A stretch of DNA of 64,000 nucleotides from assembly GCF_033807715.1 (NCBI RefSeq), contig NC_084607.1, forward strand, positions 14,272,441 to 14,336,440, written 5' to 3'. The stretch comes from Cololabis saira. Its lineage: Eukaryota; Chordata; Actinopteri; Beloniformes; Belonidae. The number at the start of each line of letters is the position of its first letter. Position 1 is the first letter of the stretch. This document shows, one piece after another, positions 1 to 10,883 of the stretch. The notes beneath the pieces are model-generated. The model did not search any database and was not told the DNA's origin. It saw nothing but the letters and a program-made list of their open reading frames with translations. The translations under genes and the position numbers were made by a program.

Positions 1-644
1 AAAAAAGGATTTCAGCAGAGCCTCTGAGATGTAAAGATGGGCAGAGGTTCACCAATCTGTGATAAACTGTCAAAAAAATAAAAAAATGTGGAACAATTGC
101 AGGAAAGTGTTCCTCAATGTGAAACTGTTAGACTTTGAAGATCCCACCATGTGCAGTGTATAATGTCCTTAAGAGATTGAGAATTAGGAGGAATCTCTGT
201 ACACGTAGGTCAAGGCCAAAAAGTAAAATCCAGAAGCTCAGGATCCGCGGGACCTTTCACAAAATATCTCAAGAAAGTTGGGTTGAGTGATGGTTATTAC
301 AGTGCAGCGTCCCCTCCTTGTTTTATAAAACAGTAAATTCACATTTGAGAGATGAAGAGAACAATTTCTGGAGCTTGGGGGAGCAGGGGTTTCCTATTTT
401 TGTTAAATATAGAACCAAGTAGCCTTTTTAACAGACGTGCAATTAAACCACGCTTTATATATACAGAGTTTTCTGGTCTTGCCTCTTGGAGGCTTCTCCA
501 GATTCTGTGCATGGAAAATAATGAAATTGTCAACGTTTTGACAATTTTATACTGAGAAACATTAGTCTTAAAGTGCTTGACAAGTTGTGGACACATTACT
601 GGTATATTTTTATTTATTTAACTCTCCTCTTTTTACTTTTAACT
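1..644. other. No gene seen
   Basis: AT-rich sequence with no recognisable gene. A short frame around 340-600 is open on both strands but resembles no family I know and lacks convincing splice or start context. It is probably intergenic or intronic. Confidence 0.5.
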
Positions 645-1218
645 AGGGCCCGAGCACTTACAGTGTGAAGGCCCTATTGTATCTGTATGAATTTTCTTTC
701 TTTCTTTCTTTCTTTTTTATTTTTCCGACGAAATGAGGGCCTTTTTGCCCCCCTAAACGTGCCCCAAAAGTCACCAAATTTTGCACGCAAGCACGGCCTG
801 GCGAAAAATGTGATATTTAATGGTTTGCATTAATGGGCGTGGCAAGATGGCTCAACAGCGCCCCCTAGAAAACTTTGTGCCTTAAGCCCCATACGGTTTG
901 ACGTACATGCACGAAAATTGCTACACACCTGTATCATGTTGCAACTTAAAGAAAAGTCTCTTGGCGCCATGGCCGAAACCGAACAGGAAGTCGGCCGTTT
1001 TGAATTAATCGTGTAATTTTGGTGCAATTTATGCCATTCCTTCGGCAGTTTATACGGCCCGAACCGTAACGTGCACCCAGGTGTGTTATACATCAAAATG
1101 TGCGTCTCCATCCTGCGACGACGCACATTACTTTTCTCAGTCAAAAGCGTTACCGTGGCAACAATAGATGCCAAAAAGCGCGCCCCCCCCTTCATCTGAT
1201 TGGTCCATTTTTGATAGT
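645..1218 (+). repeat. GGGCCCGAGCAC-type dispersed repeat, copy 1 (first unit)
   Basis: The stretch begins AGGGCCCGAGCACT and matches the copy at 24593-25295 along its length. Shared landmarks include CGACGAAATGAGGG, GGGCGTGGC, CAACAGCGCCCCCTAG, CTTGGCGCCATGGCCGAAAC and GACGACGCACATTAC. From memory it is a very common percomorph dispersed repeat, probably a non-autonomous DNA element. The right end is lost: near 1218 the sequence jumps back to an earlier point of the same repeat. Frames on either strand (for example 830-1306 minus) are fortuitous, and the equivalent frame also appears in copy 2 because the repeat is conserved, not because it codes. Confidence 0.8.
693..714. repeat. (TTTC)n microsatellite
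   Basis: About five TTTC units inside the left part of the dispersed repeat. They are absent from the copy at 24.6 kb, so they are a local expansion or insertion. Confidence 0.85.
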
Positions 1219-1320
1219 TCCCCAAAAGTGACCAAATTTTGCACGCAAGCCAGGCCTGGCGATAAATTTGATATTTCATGATTTGCATTTGTGGGCGTGG
1301 CAACATGGCTCAACAGCGCC
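1219..1320 (+). repeat. Second partial unit of the same dispersed repeat
   Basis: About 100 bp restarting at CCCAAAAGTGACC and closely matching 762-862 of the preceding unit, including TTTTGCACGCAAGC, GGCCTGGCGA, GGGCGTGGC and GGCTCAACAGCGCC. It ends abruptly at GCGCC/AATAACAG, where Harbinger-like sequence starts. It is either a tandem partial duplication or a nested second copy truncated by the neighbouring element. Confidence 0.7.
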
Positions 1321-1862
1321 AATAACAGCAGCACGACGGATAATCGGACCCACTGGTACCATTTTGTTTCTTGGCCCTGTAGTACTCCTTTTCCTCTACC
1401 AGCGGTGCTTGATCTGGTCTGGCGTTCGTACAAATCCTGCTTCACGCAACTTTTCGCTCACCTTTTTGTAAATCTCGCTATTCCGGTACTTTCTACCGTC
1501 TACAAATGCCAAAATCTTAATATCTTTCATTACATTTATGAAGTGATTAGTCTCCTGGTCTTGCGTTTCGCCATGTTTAGAATTACTTCCTGGACTCAAA
1601 AGACCAAAATTCCTTGTGAAAAGAACATGCGCAGAAAACAAATCCCTGTTCCGTTTGATGGGGAAATCCCGTTAGGCGTATATATGACCAAATATTCGGG
1701 TTAGAAAAGGAGTAACCCAGGGGTCATATTCAGGTTTTTAAAAACCGGAATATGAGCAAATCCGGTTATTCAAAGGGGTTATTGGTGTTTACATGGCTGT
1801 GCGCGACCGGGTTATGCTAATATTCCGGTTAGAAAAGGGTTATTGACTGCATGTAAACGTAG
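1321..1862 (-). mobile_element. Harbinger-like DNA transposon fragment
   Basis: On the minus strand this starts near 1862 with CTACGTTTACATGCAGTC, a terminal motif I associate with teleost Harbinger-type elements. It runs through an AT/CCGG-rich leader with several CCGGAATAT and AACCCGG motifs, then into a Myb/SANT-like coding stretch. It stops at 1321, where it abuts the GGGCCCGAGCAC repeat. The other terminus is not visible, so this is a fragment. The internal GTTTACATGG at about 1788 is an inverted partner of the terminal CATGTAAAC. Confidence 0.55.
1340..1641 (-). pseudogene. Myb/SANT-like DNA-binding domain fragment (Harbinger type)
   Basis: The minus-strand frame 1641-1396 encodes a helix-rich segment containing FVDGRKYRNSEIYKKVSEKL and GFVRTPDQIKHRW. 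This fits the Myb/SANT-like domain of the accessory DNA-binding protein of PIF/Harbinger transposons, including the usual R-T-P-x-Q-x-K-x-K/R-W end of the third helix. A stop follows directly after the final W. The expected continuation (EYYRAKKQNG) is open only in another frame, so there is a frameshift near 1394. Only the DNA-binding half survives and no nuclease is present. In intact elements this protein binds transposon ends and brings in the transposase. Family assignment is by motif recall. Confidence 0.6.
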
Positions 1863-4800
1863 TCATTGCTTCGCAAAAATTTTCTTTTTATACCCAGATA
1901 TGTCCCTGACCTGTTGCTAATTAACCTAATTACCTGCAAGCTGTTCCTACAGGTGTGTCTGTTTTGTCCAATTACTTTTCCAGTCTTTTGTCACCCAGAT
2001 CTCAACTTTTTTTTGGGACGTTTCTGCTTTTAATTTAAAATAAGCTAACAATTTTCATGAAATTGTGAGGTGTCTCACTTTCATCATTTGATTCCTATTT
2101 TATGTTCTGTTGTGAATAAAGTGTGGTTTACCGGGATTTGAAAATCATTGCACTCTTGTTTTTGTCTATATTTTAAATAGTGTCACCACTTTTTGTGGAA
2201 ACAGGTTGCAACATAATCCTCGAGTTAAAAAATGCCTGATGGGTTTTAGAGTTTTTCTACATGTTAACTATGTCTGACAAATCCAGAAAGTTTTAATCTC
2301 AGTCATTAGTTGATTTTTAGCTTCTGAAGAGATCTTTATTTTTCTGGTTTTTGCAACACCCTCTAGGCTTGCATAATATTTAAAAATAAATGCATAATCG
2401 TTAACCTGAATATTTCAATTAATTTGGGATTTAAATATTATTCAGCTTCCCATTTTGACAGCAGGGTGACAACAAAGAGGTAAGATTTATTTGCCCATTA
2501 AATATGTATCCATTTACTGAAAATGAACCTATTTTCCAGGCATAATTAATTTAAATACAACTACAAACCCTATTAGCATAATTATTAAATTTCATCAGCA
2601 TGCTTCATATGATAAGATATTGTTTAATGAATGTAAACAGAACACTGCCGTCGTTGTGTATACTGGAACTTGCAACACATTAATATTGATTATACCAATT
2701 ATAGATAGAAAGAGAGCAAAATATATTCAGACTGGCTGGAGAGCATCATGTTATTTAATGCACATCCATCACTGCCTGAAAAACAAACCCGCTGCTTCAT
2801 GCAGGCAAAGTTTTAGGTACAGTAAAGTAGATGTGCCAGTAAAGAGAGGGAAGGTGATGAATTGCAGCAGAACCAGTTGATGTGCCTGTGATTATGAGCA
2901 TAAAGATGCCATTTGTTATTAAGAAATTAAACTGTCCCTTCTACTAAAATTATATGTAATCAGCATCGCTCATTTCAGCAAATGTGCAAAATGACACAGG
3001 TTCAAGCAACACAGCACAGGGAAGCGCTGTATTTGTTTTGCTGTTGGGAGGCAAACAGGAACATGTAACAGTTTCATAGACATGAGTATTGCTGTTCATT
3101 CTGATTTGTATTATCAGAATAAATTACTTCAAATCTTTTTCGCTAACTATATTTCAAAATAATGTATTTAAAATTCAGAAATGGCAAAACGGTGAGTTTC
3201 TGCACAGATTCACATCAAAATGGGTAACGCTGGCAGGAGGGCTGTGTTAGGATGAGACTCATCACCATGCAAAATTAGCCTTTTTTGTGTTGAGATGAAT
3301 ATTTTTCTTTAACTGTTTTGTAAAGACTACGTTTTACCAACATACAATCATGGGGAAAAGAAACCACAGTTGAAAAGCAGCAGATTACATGGTACAAAGT
3401 CTTTTTTTAAATTATTATTATGACCATTATTACTTCGAGTGGAAAAAAAGCTAAAAGATTATCTCAGCTTTCTAGAGGAAATTCAGCCAACTCTTCTTTA
3501 TAATGTTGCTTCAAATTATGAAGGTTTAAAAACATTTGGCTATACAACAAATCTCCAAACAAGCTTTTGCAATGTTTTTTTTATTCCGTGTGCCCCTGTT
3601 GGTGTGAAGGTTAAATCACTTTAACAACGCTGTCCAAGATTTAAGTGCGATCTGGTTCTATAGAGCACATGAGGCACGTACAGCATTTTTGTTGGTGTTT
3701 ATACTTGTCAGTTTTTGTCTGTGTCACTCTGTAAGGTGTGAAAAGGACTATTTGTACAGGTATATACTGCTATTTGCTGTCACCTTGTTACAAGTCGACT
3801 CCAATCAATGGATGGAAAAGGAGTAGAGTTCATGGGCTCTGTTTTTAACATTTCCTTATTTTGTCACTGATCTGAGTACTCCAGTTCTATGTAATCAGAT
3901 TCCACGAATTCACCTCCTTTTGCATCTATTGATTATCGTTTGTGTGACATTTAATAGTCAGTTTTGTACGACTAAGATCACAGTGACTTGAACAAGATGT
4001 CAGATAATCTTTAATATACACTTTCTGTACACTTACCGGTATAAAGTTAAAATTACTTTGTTTTGTCTGTAGGGCCTCTTTTGAACTTCCAATGAAGTGG
4101 AATGACATTTCTGAGGCTTAACAAAAGTTTTTTTTTTTGTTTTTTTTTTTACTTTGGTTTATTGCCCCTGCTGCAACAATAACTCATTTTGCAGCAGATA
4201 TTGTAGTCCAACTCAAAACTGTGTTGATTTGCACGATGTTGATCCCCAAGCAAATGTTACACTCCTTACTGTCTGATTGTAGGCATAGGGCTACTTGCAT
4301 GATTTAACTCCAAAATGTTCCTTTTAAGATGATGCACAGTTGCAAGAGACAACCTAGACAGAAGTCCTTCTTTAGTTTGGTTGTATTTTTACACTTAATG
4401 TGATTCAGGAGGCCATGAGAGCTGATTTTTCAAAACAAAAACAAGCCGAGGATTTCAAGCCGAGACCTAAACTTTGACGGGCCATTGCAACATCTTGATT
4501 TGTTTTTTTTTTCATACCAGGCCATTCTGTTGTAAACCAGCATACATATTATATCCTCTTGTTAATTTCTTGGGGATCCTAATTTGACTCCAAACCATCA
4601 TCTTTTGAAAAGAAACCAAGCAGCTCCGCTGCATAAACCTAAACAAACCAAATCAGAACATTTTACTGTAGGAAAAAAACTATGTTGCAAACGCACAGTG
4701 ACTAAGAAAAAACGAAATCTCTGTTGCTTCCACCATCTACTTAACCATGTAGGCAAGTTTTGTGAGTTTACAGAAAACATTAGACTATATTGTAGCTAGG

Positions 4801-6340
4801 TGACTAATTTACAACCATTCCTGTGAATAAGCACTCTGCTGTGGATCAGTGCAGTTATGACAATTAAGTTATATATTTCCATAAAATCTTAAATGTCTCA
4901 ATTGTGTTCTTGTGAGGAAGAGGCTTCGGTCATGCATGTACCAGTACGGCCACTGCCTCGTAAAAAAAATTTCTCTAAAATGTCAACATTTCCAAACGCT
5001 TCCGCTTTGATCTTTTAATTGCTTTTGAAAACTGTTTCCAACATAATAACAAAGAAAAATTCATCCAGTCATTCCAAGTCTTATTGGACAAAAAAAACTA
5101 AATAAAATAAAATAAAAAACATCCGTGCACGTATAACACATTTTTCCGTTACACCTGATACACCAGTGTAAATCTTAATTAAAAACTCAGATTCTTTGCA
5201 GTGAAACACTTGCTATGTTTTCCTAACCAAAAACACGATTATGTGCTTTCAATCACTATGTTCCCTTTTTGCTTTGGTGATTCTTAATTTGTATGCAGCC
5301 AATTTCGCTGCTTGCCCCTAGGAGAGCAAAGGTCCATATTATGGTTATTCCAAGAGCCCTGCTTTGAATATTTCAAAGGGATGCAACACAACTCAGGGAA
5401 AATCAGTTCAGTATAGATGGATTAATCAATGCTTTGGTATTTCACAAAGGAAGCCTGCATTAAGTTCAAAGGGGGGAACTTGTTAGCTAAACACACATGG
5501 GGAATGCTGTATTATCTCAAACTTCTCTGCAGCTGCAGTCTGTGCTTCAGGTATTGACATTTTTTATAGACCCTATCCACATTGATCTGTGTAAAGTGTG
5601 GAGGGTTTAATTGAAGAAAGGAGTTATGATAAAATAAAAAGTGGACTCCATATATTAGTTTGTGTCTTGGTCCTCGTTGCCCTGCAGTGCCAAACACAAA
5701 GCAGAGAGCTAACAGCTAAAATTACAGTATAAAATAAGGACATGTGCCTTTTTTTTTCTTGTGTCATCCTGGGGGATTACCTCTCAATGCTTAAATTAAA
5801 TCTTGTGCTTAATTATGCATGTAATGTGTTGTCAAAGGAATTGTCTCTTAAGTGTGTGATCCAGCTTTTTCCCTGTTGTCAGTGCATGATAAGATCTTTT
5901 AATTGCTCATATAAAAACTCTATGTCTCTGATATCCAAAAATGTACAGGAGAAGTATGGCTTCTGGCTATATTGATGAATTCAAACACAGTCGAGTGTCT
6001 AGAGCAAGACGTAAATATTCTGTTTGTTTATAACTGATAATGTGTGATGTTAGGTTGAAGTAAATTGGCCCAAGGAGCTTTAAAAATGCATCAAAAGCAG
6101 TTAAGATTTCCATCTGATTGATGCAAAATGATTTCATCCAGGGTTGTGTTGTGAATGACTGAGGAAAAGATCATAGAGACGCATTTGACAGGATCCCTTC
6201 ATCTCATTGATCTGTATTTGTCTGCTGACATTTTAGTGTTCAGTAGTATTTCAGCTGTCTGATAGACAGGGCTGGTGTTATGAAGTCAGTATTGGTAGGA
6301 TTACAATGATTCTTCTGTGAGAGCAGGGTTTAGCCATGCC
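1863..6340. other. No gene seen; unique AT-rich sequence
   Basis: Long AT-rich stretch with poly-A/T runs (for example 4128-4150). No splice-bounded conserved frame and no mobile-element ends were recognised. The short frames (2620-2880, 4584-4799, 5742-5975 and others) have no recognisable domain and look random. Confidence 0.5.
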
Positions 6341-9300
6341 CTTTTTGTTTAATATTAATTTCTTTTTTGTCCTGTAGAAGTTCTGAAATAATATTTTACA
6401 TTTTCATGAAGAGCTTGAATGCAAAACAACTTTTTTCCTTGGTTCTTGAATATACTGTATTTCACCTGCCTGTCTATTTCTTTGGTCAACTGTACTCGGG
6501 TCTGTATGTGACATGGTGGTGTGAATGAGTGTAAAGTCCCCTCGTGAACGATAGTCACAACTACACTGTAGATGTTTGACAGCTGAAACCTGAGTCCACC
6601 TCCCGCTGTCTAGAATGTGGACTTTACTGTCCTCAGGAGAGCGTGCTTTATCCTTGAGGTACAACTGGGAACCTGAGCCTTTTCTCCCAATATAAAAGGT
6701 CTGTGCACTTGTAGTGGGCTGTGTAAACAATATCACTCACTTCGTGTTTTATGTGTTTTCTCTCTAGACTAAACCAGTTTGGGGTTTATTCTAAGGGTGC
6801 CGTCAGTTTCAAAGTGGGCCGGCATGTTGTGTTTGGAGAAACTCCACATCCAAAGCGATTTAAAAAGAAAAAGAAAAAACCTTCCACTTACAGAAAGACA
6901 ACACTTCTGCCCAGTGTTGTGTAGGTCTGTTACAGTGGGTAGTGTCAGTCAAATAGGAAATCCTGATCTCCCGTTGTCAGTTTCTGGTGTACCTCAGCAA
7001 TGAGACTTTTGTCCACCTTGATGTCCATTTTAGCCAGTGGCTTGGTGTTATTCCCATGTAGTCAATGATCTGATTTCCACTCTCTCCAGTCGAGACTGGC
7101 AACGTTGGGTAATACTGTACCCAAGAACCTGCAGTGTTTCTGTCTGTATTTGAAATATACGATGGAGAGGGAGAGGTCCAACAAGGCACATAGCTGGTTA
7201 GAAGGGAAACTAAACCTACTGTTTAGGTATCCAGTGTACTTTAACATTTTCATGTGTCCCAACTGTAGCTATGCAGTTTAGAAATTATTTAACACCTCTA
7301 GCCAGTTCAAAAAATTGGACTTTGACAAAATATGTCAAGATCTGCAGGTAATTGCTAAAAGCAAAGGCACAAATTGAAAAGACTAATACAGTAGGTTGAA
7401 GAAAAATGGATCAAGTAATTTAATGAATAAACAAAGGAATAAGCAGATCTTAACCATAGCCCAAGACATCACAAAAGAACTGCTGGATGAGTTAGAAATC
7501 AAAGAAAGAAAAGAGGTGACTTGGACCGGCCCACAAAGAGTCACAGGACGTGGTGTCTCCTCTCTAGCCTAAACAAACATCCACTGAACCTAACAGAGAA
7601 AAAAAACACAACATGGAAACAACACTGCTGGTCCCAGGAGTCTGGTTTTCTTACACCTGGAAACCTACAGTAGGTGTGACTAGACTAGGTTCCCAGGTGA
7701 CGGAAGATAAGCAGCATGGAACATGTAACATCACCACCCTGAGTTACTGAAATGTAAATAGAAATAAATTAGGTTTCTTACCACAGGGCTTAGTTAGCCG
7801 GCGACATGTTTTGCAACCTTGTAAGTGAGTTGATGAAAACACCTCTTGTTGCCTTCTGCTCAGGATTTTCAGGATGACTATGACCTCAATAGATACTAAT
7901 CAGTACAAGCATTATACCTTTTTTTTTGTCAAAATGAAAAGCTTTCGAAACCTAAAAAAATGTGAAAGCTGTCTGATTAATCACAAAAAACAAATGTTCT
8001 AAATCTTATTTTATGGTGTGTGTGTGTCTTATTGATTCTACTTTGCAATCACTTCAATCAATAATCCTACATTTAAGTAAATTGAAGATCTCTTCTTACA
8101 TGAAGTGCCAATCATGTGTATTGAAGTCAATTCAAAGGAAAAGAGCAGCTTCAGAATTCATGCATGAAGCTCAAACAAGATCATTGTGTATCGACGGCTC
8201 AGAGTCAGATTTAGTACCCTGAACACGTCATACTGGAGCACAATGAGGAGGCCGCGCCTGAATACTTAATTTTTGACCAATGGGATGCTTATCCAGAGAT
8301 ATAAACAAGTGCAGGCCCTATTGCATGTGCTGTCATGGGAGGCAGCCATGAGCTGAATTGGTAAACAGTATATGGAGCCTCTGAGTTAACCCCCCAAAGT
8401 CAGATTCCAAGAAATCACTCAAAAGGAGACCCCAGACTTTGAAAATCCAGTTGTGCATAGCAACTGAAATCATAACTCCAAGGCTCGGGCAGAGCTCCAT
8501 ATATAAGACGCTTTTCATTATCCTTGACTCTTCGGGACCACGGCAAGAGTTTCCCTTGCATTCAAATGATATCAACAATACAAATATTCAGCAAAATGAC
8601 AAGCATAAATTTCATGTGAGCATGCAGTAAAATATCTCCAGCAACTGGAATCGTCCTTGTTTATGAATCGTTTCTGGCAGTTCCTAAATAATGACCTTAA
8701 AGACAAACGATCTTCCACATTAACAGTTACGTCAAGAGGTGATTTTATGATTTTGCCTATATGTGTCACCAGGGCAGATTTTATAATAAAAACAATCAAG
8801 ATTTATACCATGTAGGAATTACAGACATGTTCCGCTATATACCTACATTTTCAAAAAGGGTCTTTGGGCAGTTCACGGACAAGAGATTAAAACCTGCATG
8901 CAGTACATTGCCTGTTTATTTTACTTTAAGGCAAAATAACCAAATAAAATGTCTGGAGTTGAATTTCAGGTGTTGAGTTGGCATGTGGCAGCTCCAAAAA
9001 CAGTCTTTGGAACAACATCAGGAATCTGTCCAGAAGAGCACAGTCCTAGGAACAGTAGAGATACCCCATAAAAAACTCAGGTTGACAGGCCTCTACATCA
9101 TAAAAATAGATAAATATATAAAACAGTAAACTCACTCCACACCTGAGGCATTGGCGACTGCCAAAGAAAAACTCAGGCACGGTACACTAAAGAACCTGAT
9201 GCCGCAACACTAAACAGATTCTCTCCACTTAACCAACTCTAGTGCACTAACCATCATGTTCATCATCAGATGATCAGATGATGTTCAGAGGATGAAGATC

Positions 9301-9460
9301 CCAGAAGTGTTACCATTGCCCATTACAACTGCAGACCTCTGATCCAAGTAATTTGATCCAACTGCCAACTAATAATCTGCCTCTTCCCGACATGTTCGGC
9401 ATCACAGCGGTCAACATAAGTAGAAATCTCTTCATTTCGATTTACCCAGGCTTGGAAATG
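6341..9460. other. No supported gene
   Basis: Mostly unique sequence. A minus-strand frame at 6404-6736 (110 codons) and overlapping short frames at 6977-7262 are open, but I recognise no domain and see stops and frame changes between them. They could be a decayed coding copy or chance. Nothing else here supports a gene, RNA or mobile element. Confidence 0.4.
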
Positions 9461-9465
9461 CCGTC
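9461..9465. repeat. Target site duplication CCGTC (left)
   Basis: CCGTC directly precedes the left LTR and recurs at 10868-10872 directly after the right LTR. This is the 5-bp duplication expected of many LTR retroelements. Confidence 0.9.
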
Positions 9466-9749
9466 TGTAGCAATGTGAGTGCCACGGGGGCCCGACCGAC
9501 AGGATGGAGAGGACACAGAGCTTTGTGCAGACCCTTTTATTTAATAATCACCCAGATCACAGCCACACACGTGCAGAACCACCTTCTCCCACAGCATCAT
9601 CCACCAGCAGCTCCTCCGACCAGCAGCTCCAGTCTGAACCCTTGCTGCTGTCCAGCCCCGCCTTATCAAGGCTGGCAGGGTGGAAAGGCTGACGGGCTAC
9701 ACCTGTGTCCCGTCAGCCTGAGTGGCTGCCGCTCCTCCACTCTGCCACA
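9466..9749 (-). repeat. 3' LTR of the minus-strand retroelement
   Basis: Matches 10584-10867 over all 284 bp. Relative to the other LTR it has A instead of G at three plus-strand positions. The minus strand carries an AATAAA signal at 9536-9541 and a GGCGGGGC Sp1-like box (plus strand GCCCCGCC, about 9655-9662). A small G-rich tract just outside it (about 9750-9758, TTGGGGGTG on the minus strand) is the best candidate for the polypurine tract. Confidence 0.92.
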
Positions 9750-10547
9750 CACCCCCAACGCCAAACTCGCGCCGGGGTCCGTCCGGCCGAGCCTACTCCC
9801 CCCCCGCCCCCCTCGGAGCAGGAGAGGAACCGCCGTCTGCGCCCCCCCGGGCCTTCCTGGGTCGGGAGGCCGCCCTCGGCGTCGGGCCGACCAGCAGGAC
9901 TGGTCGGGCGGCCGTCCTCGGCGACGGGCCGACCGCCGAGAAAGCCGCTTTCGGGACCGGGCCCCTGGTGGCCTCGGGCCAGACGGCATCCGCGGCCGTG
10001 GCCGGGGTGCGTCCAGGACCACCCCCTCCTCCGTCACGCCCCCCTGCTGGTCCGTCCCCGGGACCGCCTCCTCCACGGCGCAGCCCTTCTCTGGAGGTGG
10101 GGTGTCCAGGACCGCCTCCTCCGTCACGGCGCCCTGCTGGTCCGCCTCCACCTCTGCAGCCGACTCTGCCTCCGACTCCACCTCCGACTCTGCCTCCGCC
10201 TCCATCGCCTGGCGGCCTGCAGCGACTGCCTCACGGCCGGTCGGCTGCAGCCCCGCCAGCGCTGCCGCGGCGAACCTCAGGCGTGGTGCCGGGGTGGGTC
10301 GCTCCGTTGGCCCTGCCGTCTCGGGAGCCGTCGCTTGGCGGCCCGCAGCTTCTGCCTCCCGGCCTCTCAGCTGCGGCGCCGCCAGCTCCTCCCGCGCTGC
10401 TGCGGCGAACCTCCGGCGTGGCGCAGGGATGGGTCGGTCCGCGGGCATCAGCGCCGCCAACACAGCGAGCTGATGCCCGCCCTGGTCCCGGCGCAGGGCG
10501 GCCAGGTCCGCAATGACCTGGGCGAGCGCGTCCAGGGCCCGCTCCAT
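9666..10547 (-). CDS. Repeat-containing frame inside the LTR retroelement (gag-like start?)
   Basis: A minus-strand frame of 293 codons, if begun at the ATG at 10547. This is the first ATG after the primer site and is preceded by a purine-rich GGGAGGAGAGGC leader. The N-terminus (MERALDALAQVIADLAALRR) is predicted helical and resembles the opening of some gypsy Gag proteins. Two related segments follow, each about 33 residues (about 10436-10332 and 10301-10206; core RPxPAPRxRFAAAA...GREAxAAGRQA). Next come an acidic E/A/S repeat, a duplicated DQQGxVTEE motif and a C-terminal arginine/proline-rich duplication (SARRRGRPPD twice). The frame ends inside the 3' LTR. No nucleocapsid zinc knuckle or enzyme motif is visible. 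It may encode a degenerate structural protein or merely be open because of GC-rich repeats. Confidence 0.4.
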   Translation of the reverse strand: MERALDALAQVIADLAALRRDQGGHQLAVLAALMPADRPIPAPRRRFAAAAREELAAPQLRGREAEAAGRQATAPETAGPTERPTPAPRLRFAAAALAGLQPTGREAVAAGRQAMEAEAESEVESEAESAAEVEADQQGAVTEEAVLDTPPPEKGCAVEEAVPGTDQQGGVTEEGVVLDAPRPRPRMPSGPRPPGARSRKRLSRRSARRRGRPPDQSCWSARRRGRPPDPGRPGGAQTAVPLLLRGGRGGSRLGRTDPGASLALGVCGRVEERQPLRLTGHRCSPSAFPPCQP

Positions 10548-10564
10548 GCCTCTCCTCCCATCGG

Positions 10565-10582
10565 GCCCCACGTTGGGCGCCA
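10565..10582 (-). promoter_or_regulatory. Primer binding site, tRNA-Lys type
   Basis: The minus strand reads TGGCGCCCAACGTGGGGC, one base inside the 5' LTR. It begins with the TGG complementary to a tRNA 3' CCA end and matches the primer site I remember for tRNA-Lys1,2. This fixes the element's orientation. Confidence 0.85.
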
Positions 10583-10583
10583 G

Positions 10584-10867
10584 TGTAGCAGTGTGAGTGC
10601 CACGGGGGCCCGACCGACAGGATGGAGAGGACACGGAGCTTTGTGCAGACCCTTTTATTTAATAATCACCCAGATCACAGCCACACACGTGCAGAACCAC
10701 CTTCTCCCACAGCATCATCCACCAGCAGCTCCTCCGACCAGCAGCTCCAGTCTGAACCCTTGCTGCTGTCCAGCCCCGCCTTATCAAGGCTGGCAGGGTG
10801 GAGAGGCTGACGGGCTACACCTGTGTCCCGTCAGCCTGAGTGGCTGCCGCTCCTCCACTCTGCCACA
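10584..10867 (-). repeat. 5' LTR of the minus-strand retroelement
   Basis: The second copy of the 284-bp repeat, reading TGTGGC...GCTACA on the transcribed strand. AATAAA (minus strand, 10654-10659) within ATTAAATAAAAGG could act as a TATA-like or polyadenylation element. The Sp1-like GGCGGGGC box lies upstream of it. Confidence 0.92.
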
Positions 10868-10872
10868 CCGTC
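10868..10872. repeat. Target site duplication CCGTC (right)
   Basis: Exact copy of 9461-9465, directly after the terminal CACA of the right LTR. Confidence 0.9.
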
Positions 10873-10883
10873 ATTCCATATAA

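Larger units (their letters stand above)
9466..10867 (-). mobile_element. Complete non-autonomous LTR retroelement (1,402 bp)
   Basis: Two 284-bp direct repeats (9466-9749 and 10584-10867) differ at only three positions, begin TG and end CA, and are bracketed by CCGTC duplications. A tRNA-Lys-like primer binding site (10565-10582) next to the right LTR shows that the element is transcribed on the minus strand. The internal region is only 834 bp and very GC-rich. It holds one repeat-containing frame and no protease, reverse transcriptase, integrase or envelope. It must therefore have used proteins from another element, in the manner of TRIM or LARD elements. The 98.9% LTR identity implies recent insertion. 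Family (Ty3/gypsy or retrovirus-like) is unresolved. Confidence 0.9.

Noticed and set aside
830..1306. Minus-strand frame in the GGGCCCGAGCAC repeat, also seen in the copy at 24735-24983
   Set aside because: Its recurrence reflects repeat identity. The frames differ in length and phase and contain no domain.
6404..7262. Minus-strand frames that might be a decayed gene copy
   Set aside because: I could not match any family, and the frame is broken without consistent splice sites. Left as unassigned.
9466..10867. An integrated retrovirus
   Set aside because: The structure is retroviral in style (LTRs, primer site), but the interior is 834 bp with no protease, polymerase, integrase or envelope.
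9475..10883. Long plus-strand frames of 264-392 codons, rich in proline, arginine and serine
   Set aside because: They run across both LTRs and the antisense of the retroelement, are opened by GC-rich composition, and oppose the transcription direction set by the primer site.
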